Assembly: GCF_018991925.1 (NCBI RefSeq)
Contig: NW_024736071.1
Location: forward strand, 17,080,538 to 17,144,537
DNA length: 64,000 nucleotides
Source: Homarus americanus
Taxonomy: Eukaryota > Arthropoda > Malacostraca > Decapoda > Nephropidae
Direction of reading: 5' to 3'
Positions 43,535 to 55,405 of the stretch are shown here, one piece after another; the first letter of the stretch is position 1, and each line of letters begins with the position of its first letter. A model generated the notes under the pieces. That model saw only the letters and a program-made list of their open reading frames with translations. It made no database searches and was not told the origin of the DNA. The position numbers and the translations under genes are program-made.

Positions 43535-44070
43535 TCCCCGTCACTCACTACCTGTCCAGTCTCCGTCACTCACTACCTGTCCAGCCCCCGTCACTCACTG
43601 CCTGTCCAGCCCCCGTCACTCACTGCCTGTGTCAGCCCCCTTCACTCTCTACCTGTCAGCCCCGTCACTCACTGCCTGTCCAGCCCCTTCACTCACTACC
43701 TGTCCAGTCCCCGTCACTCACTGCCTGTCAGTCCCACGTCACTCACTACCTGTCCAGTCCCCGTCACTCCTACCTGTCCAGCCCCATCCTCACTGCCTGT
43801 CCAGCCCCTTCCTCTCTACCTGTCAGCCCCGTCGCCTGCTGCCTGTCCAGTCCCCGTCACTCACTACCTGTCCAGTCCGTCCTCACTACCTGTCCAGCCC
43901 CGTCACTCACTGCCTGTCCAGTCCCGTCCTCACTACCTGTCCAGCCCCGTCCTCACTATCTGTCCAGTCCCGTCACTGCTGCCTGCTTAGCCCGTCACTC
44001 ATTACCTCAGCCCCCGTCACTCACCACCTACCCAGCCCCCGTCACTCACCACCTACCCAGCTCCCTTCAC
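43535..44070 (+). repeat. ~23-bp minisatellite CCCGTCACTCACTACCTGTC
   Basis: About 23 units with CAG between, with frequent 1-4-bp deletions. Frames here are artefacts. Confidence 0.94.
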
Positions 44071-44568
44071 CTGCATCGGGTTACCTACCTACAATACCCG
44101 TCTCTATCTACTATATAGCTGTACATCTATCTCCCGTCACAAGCGATATACCGTTAGTTTACTGTTTGTCCCGCCATTACCTGTCCAACCCCTGTCACCA
44201 GCAACGTCGAGCTCTCTACCTGTCTGTCTACCACACGAGCCATCTCCTCTGTGAAATATCAGCCGCGGTTTTTGACGTTACCCGAGTGACACACCTGACC
44301 TTGTGGACCAACATTCACTGCGTTTGTCTCTCACTTACACCAACACTGCTTATATTCATCTAATGTCTTACTGCAGCTAGTCTCTCTCTCTCTCATTCTT
44401 GTAAGTCCATATGTGTACTCTACCTTTCCCTTCCTCTCCTTTTCTTTTCCTCTACCTCCCTTTTCCTACTTCCTTCCATTCCCACTTCCTTTTTCTCCGT
44501 CCCTACCTCCTCTCCTTCTGCCTTAGTTATACTGGGTTGAGTGTATCAGGTATCTTACCCTTCCATCA
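44071..44568. other. Unique and CT-rich DNA
   Basis: No recognisable gene. The frame at 44230-44360 gives no known domain. Confidence 0.5.
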
Positions 44569-44569
44569 C

Positions 44570-45435
44570 CTCTCCCATCCCCCACCACCTCCACCCCTCC
44601 ACCCCCACCCCAACCACCTTACCACCATCACCCCCACCACCTTACCATCACCTCCACCCACTACCTTACCACCACCCCTCCACCCCCCACCTTACCACCA
44701 CCACCTCAACCCTCCCACCACCCTACCACCACCACCACCCCACACCTTACCACCCCACTGCCCACCACCACCACCTCCCACCCCCACCACCTTACCACCT
44801 CCCACCCCACCACCTTACCTCCCACCCCTCCACCCCCCCACCCCACCCCTACCACCTCCACCCCTCCCACCCCCCACCACCTCACCCTCCCCACCCCACC
44901 ACCCCACCTCCCACCCCACCTCCCACTCCCTTCACCCCACCACCCTACCTCCTCCCCACCCCACTACCTCCACCCTTCGACCCCCACCCACCCTACCCCT
45001 CAACCCCACCACCACCTCCACCCCCACCACCTACCCCTCCACCCCACCACCTTACCACCTACCTCCACCCCTTGACCCCACCACCCCACCACCACTTCCC
45101 CATCCCCACTGTTCTCTACTGCCCTGCCCCGCCACCATCCCTCACTACTACAGTACTCTCTTTCGTCCCCCATCACCACCCCTAACACCTTCCCCCCATC
45201 ACCACCCCTCACACCGTCCCCCCATCACCACCCCTAACACCTTCCCCCCATCCTACCCCTCACACCGTCCCCCATACCACCCCTCACCCTTCCCCCACTA
45301 TCTCCCACCACCCCTCACACCGTCCCCCCATCCCCACCTAACACCTTCCCCCCACTATCCCCATCACCTCACCCACTTCCCCACTATCTCCCACCACCTC
45401 ATCCTCTTCCCCCACCACCCCCACCTTAACCCCAC
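44570..45435 (+). repeat. C-rich (CCACC)n-like tract
   Basis: About 860 bp of CCACCCCTCC/ACCTTACCACC-type sequence. The right part has CACCCCTAACACCTTCCCCC units. I-motif/G-quadruplex potential on the minus strand. Confidence 0.92.
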
Positions 45436-45504
45436 CCTTGTTATCGTTTCCGCTTAGAAGAAAAGCACTTTGGTTTAAAAACAATAAATTAAGTGATGTT
45501 GATG

Positions 45505-45505
<1 letters not shown>

Positions 45506-45588
<83 letters not shown>
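45506..45588 (+). repeat. (TG)n microsatellite
   Basis: About 40 TG units with one TTT interruption. Confidence 0.98.
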
Positions 45589-45604
45589 CTTAAGGTGTCC
45601 TTAA

Positions 45605-45689
45605 GTGTTTGTATATGTATGCATGTATATATGTATGTATGTATATATGTATGTATGCATGTATATATGTATGTATGTATATATGTATG

Positions 45690-45723
<34 letters not shown>

Positions 45724-45732
45724 TGTATGTGT
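45605..45732 (+). repeat. (ATGT)n / ATAT tetranucleotide tract
   Basis: ATGTATGTATATATGTATGT-type sequence ending in a pure (ATGT)n run. Confidence 0.97.
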
Positions 45733-45869
45733 TATCGTTATTTTTTCCTTATTTTTGTCTCGTTCACCATCACCAAAAGTGAACACAGAAGGTAATTTAG
45801 ACACAGTGACGGCAGATTGAGTGAGACAGCCCAGTCCAGCGCACCTTACCTTGGTGGTGTTCAGAAAAC

Positions 45870-45935
45870 TTGTGCTCGGGGTCTGGAAACTGCGCACGAG
45901 GTCTGGAAACTGCGCACGAGGTCTGGAAACTGCGC
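45870..45935 (+). repeat. 21-bp repeat, three units
   Basis: GGTCTGGAAACTGCGCACGA three times. Confidence 0.9.
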
Positions 45936-46399
45936 CTCCGCCTCATGGTAGTGCGGGCGACCAACAGACAGACACTCGGACTGGTGGGCGTGTGTGTGTG
46001 GCAGTAAAGTGGGCAGTTTATACACGCTGGACGACACTTCCTAGCGTCCTCTCTTTCTCAAGCTGCTCTACTCCCCCTCCCCCTTCTCCCTGCCCTGCCT
46101 ACCTCCCTCAGCGTCCCTCATCTCTCCCTCCCTCCGTCATTCCCTCACCCAGTAGAATATCCCCCTAGAACGCTCTCCCCCAACAAAAAAGTAAATAAAT
46201 AAATAAATAAAATCTCATAACCCCCTGCGCCCCCCCCACCCCCCGTCCAGAAGAACTCTAAGGCTGAAAAGAATGAATGTGTGGAGTGAGAGACCGTTCA
46301 GAAATTGAATGAAGCAGTGTGAAGAAGTTTAAATGAGACAGTTCGAAACTTGAAGACAAATACTGGCCGAGGTGGCAAGACGAGACGGTATGAAATGTG

Positions 46400-46437
<38 letters not shown>

Positions 46438-46678
46438 ACACACACAAAGGACACTGAACTCACTCACTCAGTCTCAGTGTTCGTGCCCTCAATTTTTTAC
46501 TCCCACTTCCTGTGATAAATTTTTAGTTGAAATTGCATCAGTTTGGAACCGTGTAAATTTTGGTGTGAGTCACGATATGGCTTTATGTGAGGGTGATAGT
46601 GAGGTCTCTCTCTCTCTCACACACACACACACACTTTGGGTACAACAATTAAACTCCCTGAATTATTCCCTGAATACG
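45936..46678. other. Unique DNA with CT, (AAAT)n and CA tracts
   Basis: (AAAT)n at 46190-46212, (CT)n at 46401-46434, CT then CA run at 46604-46634. No gene. Confidence 0.5.
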
Positions 46679-46928
46679 ATGGAGGAGTTAAATCGTCGTA
46701 CTCAAGGGGTTAAATTATCGTACTCAAGGGGTTAAGTCGTTGTGCTCAAGTGGTTAAGTCGTTGTACTCATGGGGTTAAGTCGTTGTACTCAAGGGGTTA
46801 AGTCGTTGTACTCAAGGGGCTAAGTCGTTGTACTCAAGGGGTTAAGTCGTCGTGCTCAAGGGGCTAAGTCGTTGTACTCAAGGGGCTAAGTCGTTGTACT
46901 CAAGGGGTTAAGTCGTCGTGCTCAAGGG
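46679..46928 (+). repeat. 22-bp minisatellite GGGGTTAAGTCGTTGTACTC
   Basis: About 11 units. Aligns with the GGGTTAAACCGTCGTCATCA unit of the 33.4-kb array (shared GGGTTAA, TCGT and CTCAA/ATCAA positions), so probably the same family. Confidence 0.93.
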
Positions 46929-47790
46929 ATTTGGTGAGCTGCCGGCCAGATAAGTTCTTACTTAGTGTAGGAAAATAAATTACCTGACGTATGTGTTACC
47001 AGCACGTGGGGACGCGCAACTCCCCGGAGCAATAAGACTGACGTAAAGATCCCCATTGGTAACACTGCTGGGGATCCAACAGTCAGTTTGGATTGGTGGA
47101 TGGGGAAGATAGGAGCGAACGTTTATTGGCTGTGCTGCTAATGGAACTCTAATCTTATTGGTCGTTTGAATTAGAAGATTGATTTTCATTAGCTTTTATA
47201 GATGGCCAGATTGAATTTCATTGTGGTGGGGATGTCTGTGTGTGTGAGAGAGAGAGATTTGGCTTTACAGATTGATGGGTGAATATTATCTCTCTCCTTG
47301 GGTCTTTACACCACCTCTTGTGAGACTTTTCCCTCCCTCCAAAGGTTCCCCCACACCCCCTCCTCTCTCCCACACAATACACTTTCATTATATATATATA
47401 ACCAGGAGAAAGGAGCCTGGTTATAAACATTTATTAAGGAGAATTGAAACTTTTCTATTCACTTTTTCTTTTGAATTAAAGTATAACATTGGATACTTTC
47501 GTACTTTCTACAGACCAAGACTTTTAATATGTGTGTGTGAGAGAGAGAGAGGTTAGGTTAGGTTAGGGTATACACACACAAGATAGACTTATTAGCTATG
47601 GCTAACAGGAAGTTGTGTCATGTTTACGGTTTACAATTTTTAAGTTGATTAATTAACACTTGGGCATATGTGAAGGTCTCTTTGGTGAGGGAGGAGGGAG
47701 GGAGGGGGGGAAAGAGGGAGAAAGTGGGAGAGAGGCAGGCAGGGGAGGGAAGAGGCATCTATCCCTGTACCTCTACCAAGACATCTGGTA
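46929..47790. other. Unique DNA with ATTGG motifs
   Basis: ATTGG (inverted CCAAT) occurs four times at 47055-47165. Short (TTAGG)3 near 47551-47566. GA-rich tract at 47690-47750. No gene is recognised. Confidence 0.5.
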
Positions 47791-48715
47791 CTTTTTTTAG
47801 AGAGAAAGGAGGGGCGAAAGAAGATTAGAGGTGGGAGAAGGAAGTTATAGTTCGGAAATTGAAGAAATTTAGGAGGAGGTAAGAGAGGGCGGGCTGACCG
47901 CCCAGCTAAGCTAATGGTGTGTTAGGGTTGTGTCATAGGTTAGTTAGTGTTCGTCGGTACAGGCACTAGACATCCTACCCTGTCCCATATATGGGTGTTT
48001 TGAGGACCTTATTTCATATTCCGCCGACCCTACTGGCGGATGCTGGTCTAGGGAGGTTGTCTATTGCCTGGCCGTATAGATCGGGGGTGGTAATGGACCT
48101 TTTGAGATTTGGTAACTTTTTTGGGAACCATGTATAGTTGTTGTCGTTATCTGGTGGGAGTCTTTGAAGGAATTCTTGCTCTGATCGTTCTATCTTTTGC
48201 CAGACTCTGCTGGCCAGGGTGTGCAGCTGCTGGTTGATGAGTTTTATTCTCAGGTCTCTATGTACCTCGGCTGTGGTTCTGGTGAAGGGGTATCTTTCAC
48301 CTGTGACGAATCTTAGGGCTTCATTTTGGACCACCTGTAATTTTAATATTTGAGTGGTGCTCATAGTATGAAGAGGTACTGCTGGGTAAGTTAATATCGG
48401 TGTGATAAATGATGTCACCAGGCGGAGTTTTATTTTCTCAGGAAGCGCTTTAAAGCGGTATAATTTTCTCAGCTCTCTTCGTGTCTTTTCCTTCCTGGTG
48501 TGGACATGATGGGAGTAACCTGTCGTGGATATATTCAGGCCCAGGAGGGTGCCTCTGCTTTTGTATTTCATCTGGACATTATTGGTTACTAATGGGTGGG
48601 TTTTCCTTCTGCATAAGGGTATCACTGTGAGTTTCGGGAGACTGGTTTGGATTTTCCATTGTTTTTCGTAATTATTCTGGTACGTGGTGGTGTGTGTGAG
48701 GTACCTTGGTAAGTG
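47791..48715 (-). pseudogene. Jockey-like non-LTR retrotransposon 3' part (copy C)
   Basis: On the minus strand about 225 codons are open without stops: upstream NNYEKQWKIQTSLPKL, then YRFKALPEKIKLRLV, LTYPAVPLHTMSTTQI, VVQNEALRFVTGERYPF, LHTLASRVWQKIERSEQEF, and finally PRPASASRVGGI with a stop near 48014. The pattern is that of the region after the RT domain in Jockey/X-element-type proteins. The 3' UTR (47800-48010) ends in an A-run on the minus strand. The RT catalytic core is lost by 5' truncation. It is the best preserved of three copies in the window. Confidence 0.9.
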
Positions 48716-48754
48716 GAGGAAGGGAGAGGGGGTGGCATTTTACCTTACCCCTGC

Positions 48755-48890
48755 CGATCCCCCCCCCCCCCAATAGGTAACGGGACAGCAAGGATGAAGG
48801 ACAAGTTCCTGTCTTCCTGTTGCCGTTTTTTGCCGTTGTCGCCTGTACCGTTGTTGTGGGGTGGGGGGTGGACAGGTGTCTGGTTTGTGT
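48755..48890. other. Unique spacer
   Basis: C run at 48761-48771. No gene. Confidence 0.45.
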
Positions 48891-49195
48891 TGGTGGAGGT
48901 ATTGGGGGTGGAGGTGTTGGAAGTGTTGGTGGAGGTGTTGGGGTGTTGGTGGAGGTGTTGGGGGTGTTGGTGGAAGTGTTGGTTTTTGGTGGAGGTGTTG
49001 GGAGTGTTGGTGGAAGTGTTTGGGGTGTTGGTGGGGGTGTTGGGGGGTGGAGGTGTTGGGGTGTAGTGGGTCGGGGGTGTTGGTGGAGGTGTTGGGGAGG
49101 TGTTGGAGAGTGTTGGGGGGGTAATGGTGGAAGTGTTGGGGGTTGGTGGAGGTGGGGGTGTTGGTGAAGGTGTTGGTGGTGTTGGTGAGTGTTAA
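48891..49195 (+). repeat. G-rich GGTGTTGGTGGAGGTGTTGG array
   Basis: About 300 bp of 12-24-bp units. Confidence 0.93.
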
Positions 49196-49632
49196 GTGGG
49201 TGTGTTGAAGGGGCCGGACTGATGATGGAGAAACAGTGCTGCCAGATAGGAGCTTAGCTGACGATGGAAATGGTTTGATACCGACAAAATTAAATATCTG
49301 CAGCTGTGTGTGTGTTGGGGGGCAGCCTTGAGAATGACCTTGTCTGATAGTTAAGTGACTGGGGAATTAGTAATACTGCTCCAGGTCAGGAAAGGTCAGG
49401 GGTCATAGATAGTGATGGTGTTGTGGTGATGGTGAAGGGTGGGAAAATGATAATGATGATGTGGTGGAGGGTGATATGGTAAATGGGTGGAGAGATGATG
49501 ATGATGCGGTGATTAAGAGCTGATGGTAACCATTAAATGATGATGATGATGACGGTTGAAAAATTAATACTTCCATTAGGGTGATACGCTGTGGTGGTGG
49601 TGTTATTGATGATGACGGTAAATGATAGTGAT
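49196..49632. other. Unique DNA with GATGAT tracts
   Basis: GATGATGATG patches at 49490-49620. No gene. Confidence 0.5.
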
Positions 49633-49696
49633 CAGAACTCCTCCCCACCTTACGGATTATATGGACAAAGGAGTCCGTTATATGGAGGCTTCACTG
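49633..49696. mobile_element. Small TAACGGAC-type MITE, ~64 bp
   Basis: CAGAACTCCTCCCCACCTTA on the left, GTCCGTTATATGGAGGCTTC and CACTG on the right, TA at 49697-49698. A single module like 2127-2189. Confidence 0.65.
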
Positions 49697-49927
49697 TAAG
49701 CCCCACCTAGAAGTTTTCAGTGTAATTTCTATCTAGTTAAGTCCTTCTTAAGCATTATGTGGGTACCAAACACACTATTTCTCACACACGAGAACAGTCT
49801 CAATCAATTGAATTCAGAAAGGCTGGCCGTTACGTCCCCTTATTATATGTAACAATAGAAGATATTTCTGACAGTATAATGTGATAAGAGACACTCACTA
49901 TCATAAGGTTTTAGTGAGAAATATCCT
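49697..49927. other. Unique DNA
   Basis: No feature. Confidence 0.5.
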
Positions 49928-50342
49928 GAAATGACAAACTGTGTGTGAAATAAACAATAAACTGTGTGTGGGAAATAAACAAAGCTATATGTGGAAATGA
50001 CAACAAACTGTGTGTGGAAATGACAACAAACTGTGTGTGTGTGACAACAAACTGTATGGAAATGACAACTCTGACACCATGTGTGGAAATGACAACAAAC
50101 TGTGTGTAAGGAAATGACAACAAACTGTGTGTGGAAATGACAACAAACTGTGTGTGGAAATGACAACAAACTGTGTGAAACGTGAAGTAACAAACTGTGT
50201 GCAAATGACACAAACTGTGGGTAGGAAATGACAACAAACTGTGTGGAAATGACAACAAACTGTGTGTGGAAATGACAACAAGCTGTGTGTGGAAATGACA
50301 ACAAACTGTGTGTGGAAATGACAACAAACTGTGGGTGGAAAA
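49928..50342 (-). repeat. 23-bp minisatellite, ~18 units
   Basis: Plus strand AAATGACAACAAACTGTGTG; minus strand CACACAGTTTGTTGTCATTT. Uniform with a few deletions. Confidence 0.94.
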
Positions 50343-50448
50343 TAAGACGTGAAAGTTGTTGTCATTAACACATACTTACTGACAACAGGTGTAAATGAAT
50401 GTCAACACCTGACACATACAGCTGCCTTTTGTTATCATAATGTCTTTA

Positions 50449-50575
50449 CAGTGAAACCTCTATTTAACGAACTATATAAATTGAAAGAATAGAATTTATA
50501 ATGAGGGTCAAAGTGTGAAACCCCTATTTAACGGATTATATGTACAGACAAGTCCGTTATAGCAGGAGGTTCTCA
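50449..50575. mobile_element. TAACGGAC-type MITE
   Basis: CAGTGAAACCTCTATTTAAC after TA (50447-50448). The right part has AAGTCCGTTATAGCAGGAGG and a decayed end. Confidence 0.75.
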
Positions 50576-50612
50576 CCATATTAACTTTTTTGTATCATCA
50601 ATAATTCATCTA

Positions 50613-50744
50613 CAGTGAAACCTCCATATAACGAACTTCTCTCTCTCCCTTAATCCTATAGATGGAGGCTTCACATATAACGGACTCCTCGATATAGCGG
50701 ACCTTTCTCTCGATATACTCGTTTAAATGTAGTTTTTTTTACTG
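50613..50744. mobile_element. TAACGGAC-type MITE, complete, 132 bp
   Basis: CAGTGAAACCTCCATATAAC follows TA (50611-50612). Two modules, then TTTTTTACTG followed by TA (50745-50746). Only about 37 bp separates it from the previous copy. Confidence 0.8.
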
Positions 50745-50809
50745 TACTGGTATTATTAGAGAGTTGTTTGTACTTATTATATATCTACAATTGACTTACT
50801 AAACGGTTG

Positions 50810-51005
50810 AGGGCAATAGGAGGGTGAGGGAGGAGGAGAGAGGAGAATTGAGGGGGCAATATGAGGGTGAGGGAGGAGGAGAGAGAGGAGGGTGAGAGAC
50901 AATGGCTGAGGGTGAGGAGAAAGGAGAGAATTGAGGAGCAATAGGAGATTGAGGGAGGAGGAGAAGAGGGGAGGCGGGGGAGGGAGGAAGAGAGAGAGTT
51001 CGACA
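50810..51005 (+). repeat. Purine-rich ~80-bp direct repeat
   Basis: GGGCAATAGGAGGGTGAGGG blocks recur three times (50812, 50852, 50936). Confidence 0.8.
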
Positions 51006-51660
51006 AGAGTAAGTCATATCATTTCATTTAAAAATCTCAAGAGTTAAAAAATAAAAATCATTTGAAAAGAAAATGAAAGTTTAATCTGTGGGGGAGGAGG
51101 AGGAGGAGGTAGAAGAGTGTATAGCAAAGTTTGGGACTGTAGAATCAGTTTAAACTTGATGGTTTTATTAAGTAGTATTCAGCGACAGTGGTATCAAATC
51201 TAATTAATTAGTGTGATGGTGGTGGTACGTGATGGTGGTAGTAATGATGGTTATAATGGTGATGATGGTGAAGGTGGTGATGGCGGGTGTAGTAGTAGCA
51301 GTATTAGTTAGCAGCAATGTAATACTTGATAGTAGTGGGAGAGCGTGGAGCAGGAGAGAAACCCAAGAGTAGGGAGGAGGTGATGGATGGATGGATGGAG
51401 GGATGGGAAAGGTTGTGCTAGTTACGAGCTAGGTAGGAGGGAGATAGGCAAGGGAGGTGAGGGACGGAGCGAGGGAGGGAAACACTGTGCTAGTCAGAGG
51501 AGTGGAAGGGTTGTGAAAGGTGAATAACTTAGGGAGTGACCAGCCAGCGGAGCTATGTGACGGCAGTAACTAACAGTACATCTGTGTTAACTGCGCTAAG
51601 TTATCTCACCCTCCCTCCCTTAGTTAGGCGGAAAGAAACCTATAAGGGGTTATATTTACT
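51006..51660. other. Unique DNA
   Basis: GGT/GAT-rich patch at 51212-51290. No gene. Confidence 0.5.
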
Positions 51661-51664
51661 ATGA

Positions 51665-51775
51665 TTAAGGCGTGCAGGGGGTAGTAGGGTAGGGGTAGGG
51701 TGAGGTAGGGTGGGAGTGGGAGTGGGGTAGGAGTGGGGTGGGAGTGGGTGTGGAAGTAGGAATGGGAGTAGATTA
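51665..51775 (+). repeat. G-rich GGGAGTGGGGTAGGAGT repeat
   Basis: Short irregular array. Confidence 0.8.
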
Positions 51776-52004
51776 GAGGGTAGAGCATTGTGTGCTCTAT
51801 TCTAAAGAGATTCTCCGGTTTTCTCTGTCATGGGGGATGGGGTCATAGGTCACCTAGAGGGAAGGAGGGGGTCATGGTGTACCTAGGGTTATACCTGTAA
51901 CGATAGGAACAACTGAGAACAGTGAGGCTTCCTTGCAGAACGCCTGAGGAACAGTATTTAACGAGTGTCTGTTCTCTGTCTGTCTGCCTGCCAGGAATTT
52001 TTAT

Positions 52005-52007
<3 letters not shown>

Positions 52008-52075
<68 letters not shown>

Positions 52076-52117
52076 GCCCTGCCTGGGCGGAGGGGGCTTC
52101 ACACACACACACACACA

Positions 52118-52146
<29 letters not shown>
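52008..52146 (+). repeat. (TG)n, then (CA)n-(CT)n, with GC-rich spacer
   Basis: TG run 52008-52072, a 27-bp GC-rich spacer, CA run 52100-52120, CT run 52121-52146. The TG and CA runs can pair as a hairpin. Confidence 0.96.
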
Positions 52147-52149
<3 letters not shown>

Positions 52150-52780
52150 AATTATCAATATCAGAAAATATTTTTGGGTCGTTTCGTTGGTGATAACAAA
52201 CAATCAGTGCTTTTAATCATCTTTTAAATCTATCTCTTAAAAAAATATCTGGCTGTCTAAGTATTAATATTTTAACAAATATTTACTATATTTAATACCT
52301 GCTTTTATTGTACCATCAAAACCGTTTTATTGAAATTAACATATAAATAGATAAGTAATTACCATTAATAAACATAATTATTACTAGACATAAAATCACC
52401 AACATAAAGCTCATCCTCTTGTTCTAACCTAATACTGTACACCCAGGTTGTACTGCTCCCCCGATATACTTATGTTTTTGACTCCACTATAATTTACATA
52501 ACATATGTAGTAATAAAATAAATAAACTAAAAATAATAACAAATAAATAAAATTAATAAATATTGGAAATACTTAAGTAACATTGTAGAGATAATTCTTA
52601 CCACCCACCATGCTATTATTATATTCCAGAATGCTAAATGTTACATAATACTTCCATGGCGATAAATGTACAGTATATCAGGTGCAGCTCAGGTTCTCAA
52701 CTGGCTCACCCATGTTAATATTGTTATTATTATCCTCTGTATCTGTGTTCTTCTGGCTAAAACTGTTTCAATTCAGTTGT
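52147..52780. other. AT-rich unique DNA
   Basis: No feature supported. Confidence 0.5.
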
Positions 52781-52787
52781 ACGGGAG

Positions 52788-53245
52788 GTGTGGTAGTGGT
52801 GGTGGGGGAGTGGGCTGGGAGGCGTGTGGTAGTGGGAGGTGTGGTGGTGGGGGTGGTGAGGGCGTGTGGTGGTGGGGAGGTGTTAATTGGTGGTGGTGGT
52901 GGTGGCAGGTAGTAGTGGTGGTGGTGGCAGGGGTGGTGGTGGGGAGGTGTGGTAGTGGTGGCAGGGAGTGGTAGTGGTGGGGGTGGTGGTGGCGTTGTGG
53001 CAGTGGGTGGGGGCTGGGGTGGTGGTGGTGGGGAGGTGCGTGACAGGGGTAGTGGTGGGAGGTGTGGTGGTGGTGTGGGGTGAGTGGTGGGGAGGTGTGG
53101 TAGTGGTGTGCGGGTGGTGGTGGGTGGGGTGCAGTGGGCGTTGTGGGTTTGGGGCAGGGGTGGTGGGGTGTGACTGGGGTGTGGTGGTGTGGTGTGGGGT
53201 GTGGTGGCGGGGTGGTGGGGTGGGGGTGTGTGGTGGGGTGGGGTG
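52788..53245 (+). repeat. (GGT)n/GGGGAGGTGTGGTAGTGG G-rich tract
   Basis: About 450 bp of G/T-rich sequence with recurring GGGGAGGTGTGGTAGTGG. Confidence 0.93.
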
Positions 53246-53384
53246 CGGTGCGTGTGTTGCGTGACCTTGAGCCAGGCAGGGTCATGTTAGGTTGTGGAGT
53301 TAACCTCCATCAATTAGGTCAAGGGTAGGGATCAGGCTATGTGATTGGCCTGGCGTGTGAAAATTGAACAAAAAAGTAGATTTA

Positions 53385-53600
53385 ATATACCTTAACTTCG
53401 CTTTAGCTTCCTACCGTAACCTAACTAATCTTACATAACCTAACTTTAACTTCCTGTAACCTAACCTAACATACCTTAATCTAGCTAACCTACCAGAAAT
53501 CGCCTTACATAAACCTAGCTAACTACTGTCACTTCTTCATCCCAATGTAACTTCACAGCAACCTAACCCTAGCATAACCTAACCTAACTTAGCGTTGGTG
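53385..53600 (-). repeat. Degenerate telomere-like CCTAA-rich stretch
   Basis: Many CCTAAC/CTTAAC motifs, spaced irregularly. Confidence 0.6.
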
Positions 53601-53748
53601 TAGTAAGGTTTAATGCCTTATGTGTGTTGGACTGTGTACACTCCCTCCCCCACAACTGTTCAGAACTATTCAAGCTCATCAGTAAAAAGCTGCCCACAAG
53701 AATTCACCTCTGTAGCAGTGATTTACTTTGTTCTATAGTTCATTATGA

Positions 53749-53866
53749 ACAGTTTTATCTAACGGACCTTTGATATATGGACTTTCCTATCACGTCATTG
53801 AGAGTACATAACGTTATTATAAACCGCTTTCTTCTCTATATAGTCCCATTAAATAAAGGTTTCACT
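53749..53866. mobile_element. Decayed TAACGGAC-type MITE
   Basis: CAGTTTTATCTAACGGACC on the left, AAATAAAGGTTTCACTA on the right, TA at 53867-53868. The right end has A for G. Confidence 0.6.
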
Positions 53867-53884
53867 ATATTTCATGTCGTTGGC

Positions 53885-54595
53885 TTATGGCCCGCTGCTT
53901 GGTGATCTGGCCTGCATCTCGGTGGGTCTGGCCCACTGTGAGTGGGGTCTGGCCCACTGCTTAGTGGAGTCTGGCCTGCATCTCAGTGGTCTGGCCTGCG
54001 CTCTCAGTGATCTGTTGCTGTGATGGGTCTATTTTGCTTGGTGGAATCTGTACCATCTCAGTGGAGTCTGGCACCTCTCGGTGGAGTCCTGGCCCACTGC
54101 TTGAGGTGGAGTCTGGCCTGCATCTCAGTGGAGTCTGGCCACTGCTGGTCAGATCTGGATCTGGCCCGCTTCTCGTGGGGTCTGGCGCGCTACACAGTGC
54201 TGGGTCTGGTGCGCTGCAGTGGGTCTGGCCCGCACAGTGGTCTGGCCCGCTACACAGTGGATCTGGCCCGCTACACAGTGGATCTACTTTGAGGTCAGCC
54301 CCGCTACACAGTGGGTCCTGGCCCGCTACACGGTGATCCAGCCACTCACAGTGGATCTGGCCCACTCACGTGGATCTGGCCCGCTACACGGGGGTCTGGC
54401 CCGCTACACAGTGGGTCTGGCCCGCTACACGGTGGATCTGGCCCGCTACACGGTGGTCTGGCCCTTCTGCAGGGGGTCTGGCCGCTGCAGTGGGTCTGGC
54501 CCGCTACACGGTGGATCTGGCCCGCTACACGGTGGGTCTGGCCCGCTACACGGTGGATCTGGCCCGCTACACGGGGGTCTGGCCGTTGCGTCACA
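53885..54595 (+). repeat. 20-21-bp minisatellite TCTGGCCCGCTACACAGTGG
   Basis: About 34 units. The left part has CTGGCCTGCATCTCAGTGG forms, the right part CTACACGGTGG forms. All frames code for repeats. Confidence 0.95.
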
Positions 54596-54862
54596 CACCA
54601 CTCCGCCACACCCTGCGTCACTAACCACTCCGCCACACCCTGATGATCGTAATGCACCTTGAGCGCTACAATTGTCGTACAGGTTATGGCGACGTTGGTT
54701 GTTACACATATAAGTGATCTTGTTCATAGATTATTTACTGAGATTGGATTTTTTTTATAATTATCTGGATAATTCTAGATAATTCTTGAAGATTTTGTTG
54801 TTTTCTTCGATCTCGGTCAAAGTAATTATTCTGCTCACCTTTGTAGTGTTTTAAATTCCTTG
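54596..54862. other. Unique spacer
   Basis: A 27-bp CGTCAC...CACTCCGCCACACCCTG doublet at 54588-54640. No gene. Confidence 0.5.
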
Positions 54863-54950
54863 CCCACCCCACCCCACCCCACCCACCCACCCCACCCACC
54901 CACCCACCCCACACCCACCCACCCACCCTACCCCTACCCACCCCACCCTC
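54863..54950 (+). repeat. (CCCCAC/CCAC)n tract
   Basis: CACCCCACCCACCC-type sequence. Confidence 0.93.
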
Positions 54951-55263
54951 TCAACCTCTCCTGTAAGAAACAAAAAAACTGTAAATTGTTAAATATTCCG
55001 CAGTTATAGTCAAGGCCGAGCAAGGGAAAGGAAAATAATCGGTCGTCATGATTATGATAATTACGTAACAAAAACAGTTACGCCCCAGATATTAATGTAA
55101 CTAAAATTAAATTAAACCCATGGAAGTACGTGTGTGTGTGTGTGTGTGTGTACGTGTGTGTGTGTGTGTATTTGGCTTGAGGTACAGTAATATCACTGTT
55201 GACCTTGACCAATCACCGTCGCTCTAGATCCACCCCCCACCCGCTGTACCTGTGAACTTCACT
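54951..55263. other. Unique DNA with TG microsatellite
   Basis: (TG)n at 55132-55170 with ACG interruptions. No gene. Confidence 0.5.
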
Positions 55264-55405
55264 ACCTGCTTGTTGCCTTGTTGATGAACTGAAGCAAGCC
55301 TTTCTACCCCACACTGTCAGCTTGTTGGTGAACTGAAGCAAGCCTTTCTACCCCACACTGTCAGCTTGTTGGTGAAGTGAAGCAAGCCTTTCTACCCCAC
55401 ACTTT
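55264..55405 (+). repeat. 45-bp tandem repeat, three units
   Basis: GAAGCAAGCCTTTCTACCCC per unit; GTTGGTGAACT in two and GTTGATGAACT in one. Confidence 0.92.

Noticed and set aside
44071..44370. Possible coding exon (frame with VTRVTHLTLWTNIHC)
   Set aside because: No recognisable domain, and the frame continues directly from a minisatellite.
44411..45457. 348-codon proline/threonine-rich frame
   Set aside because: C-rich simple sequence, no signal peptide or domain.
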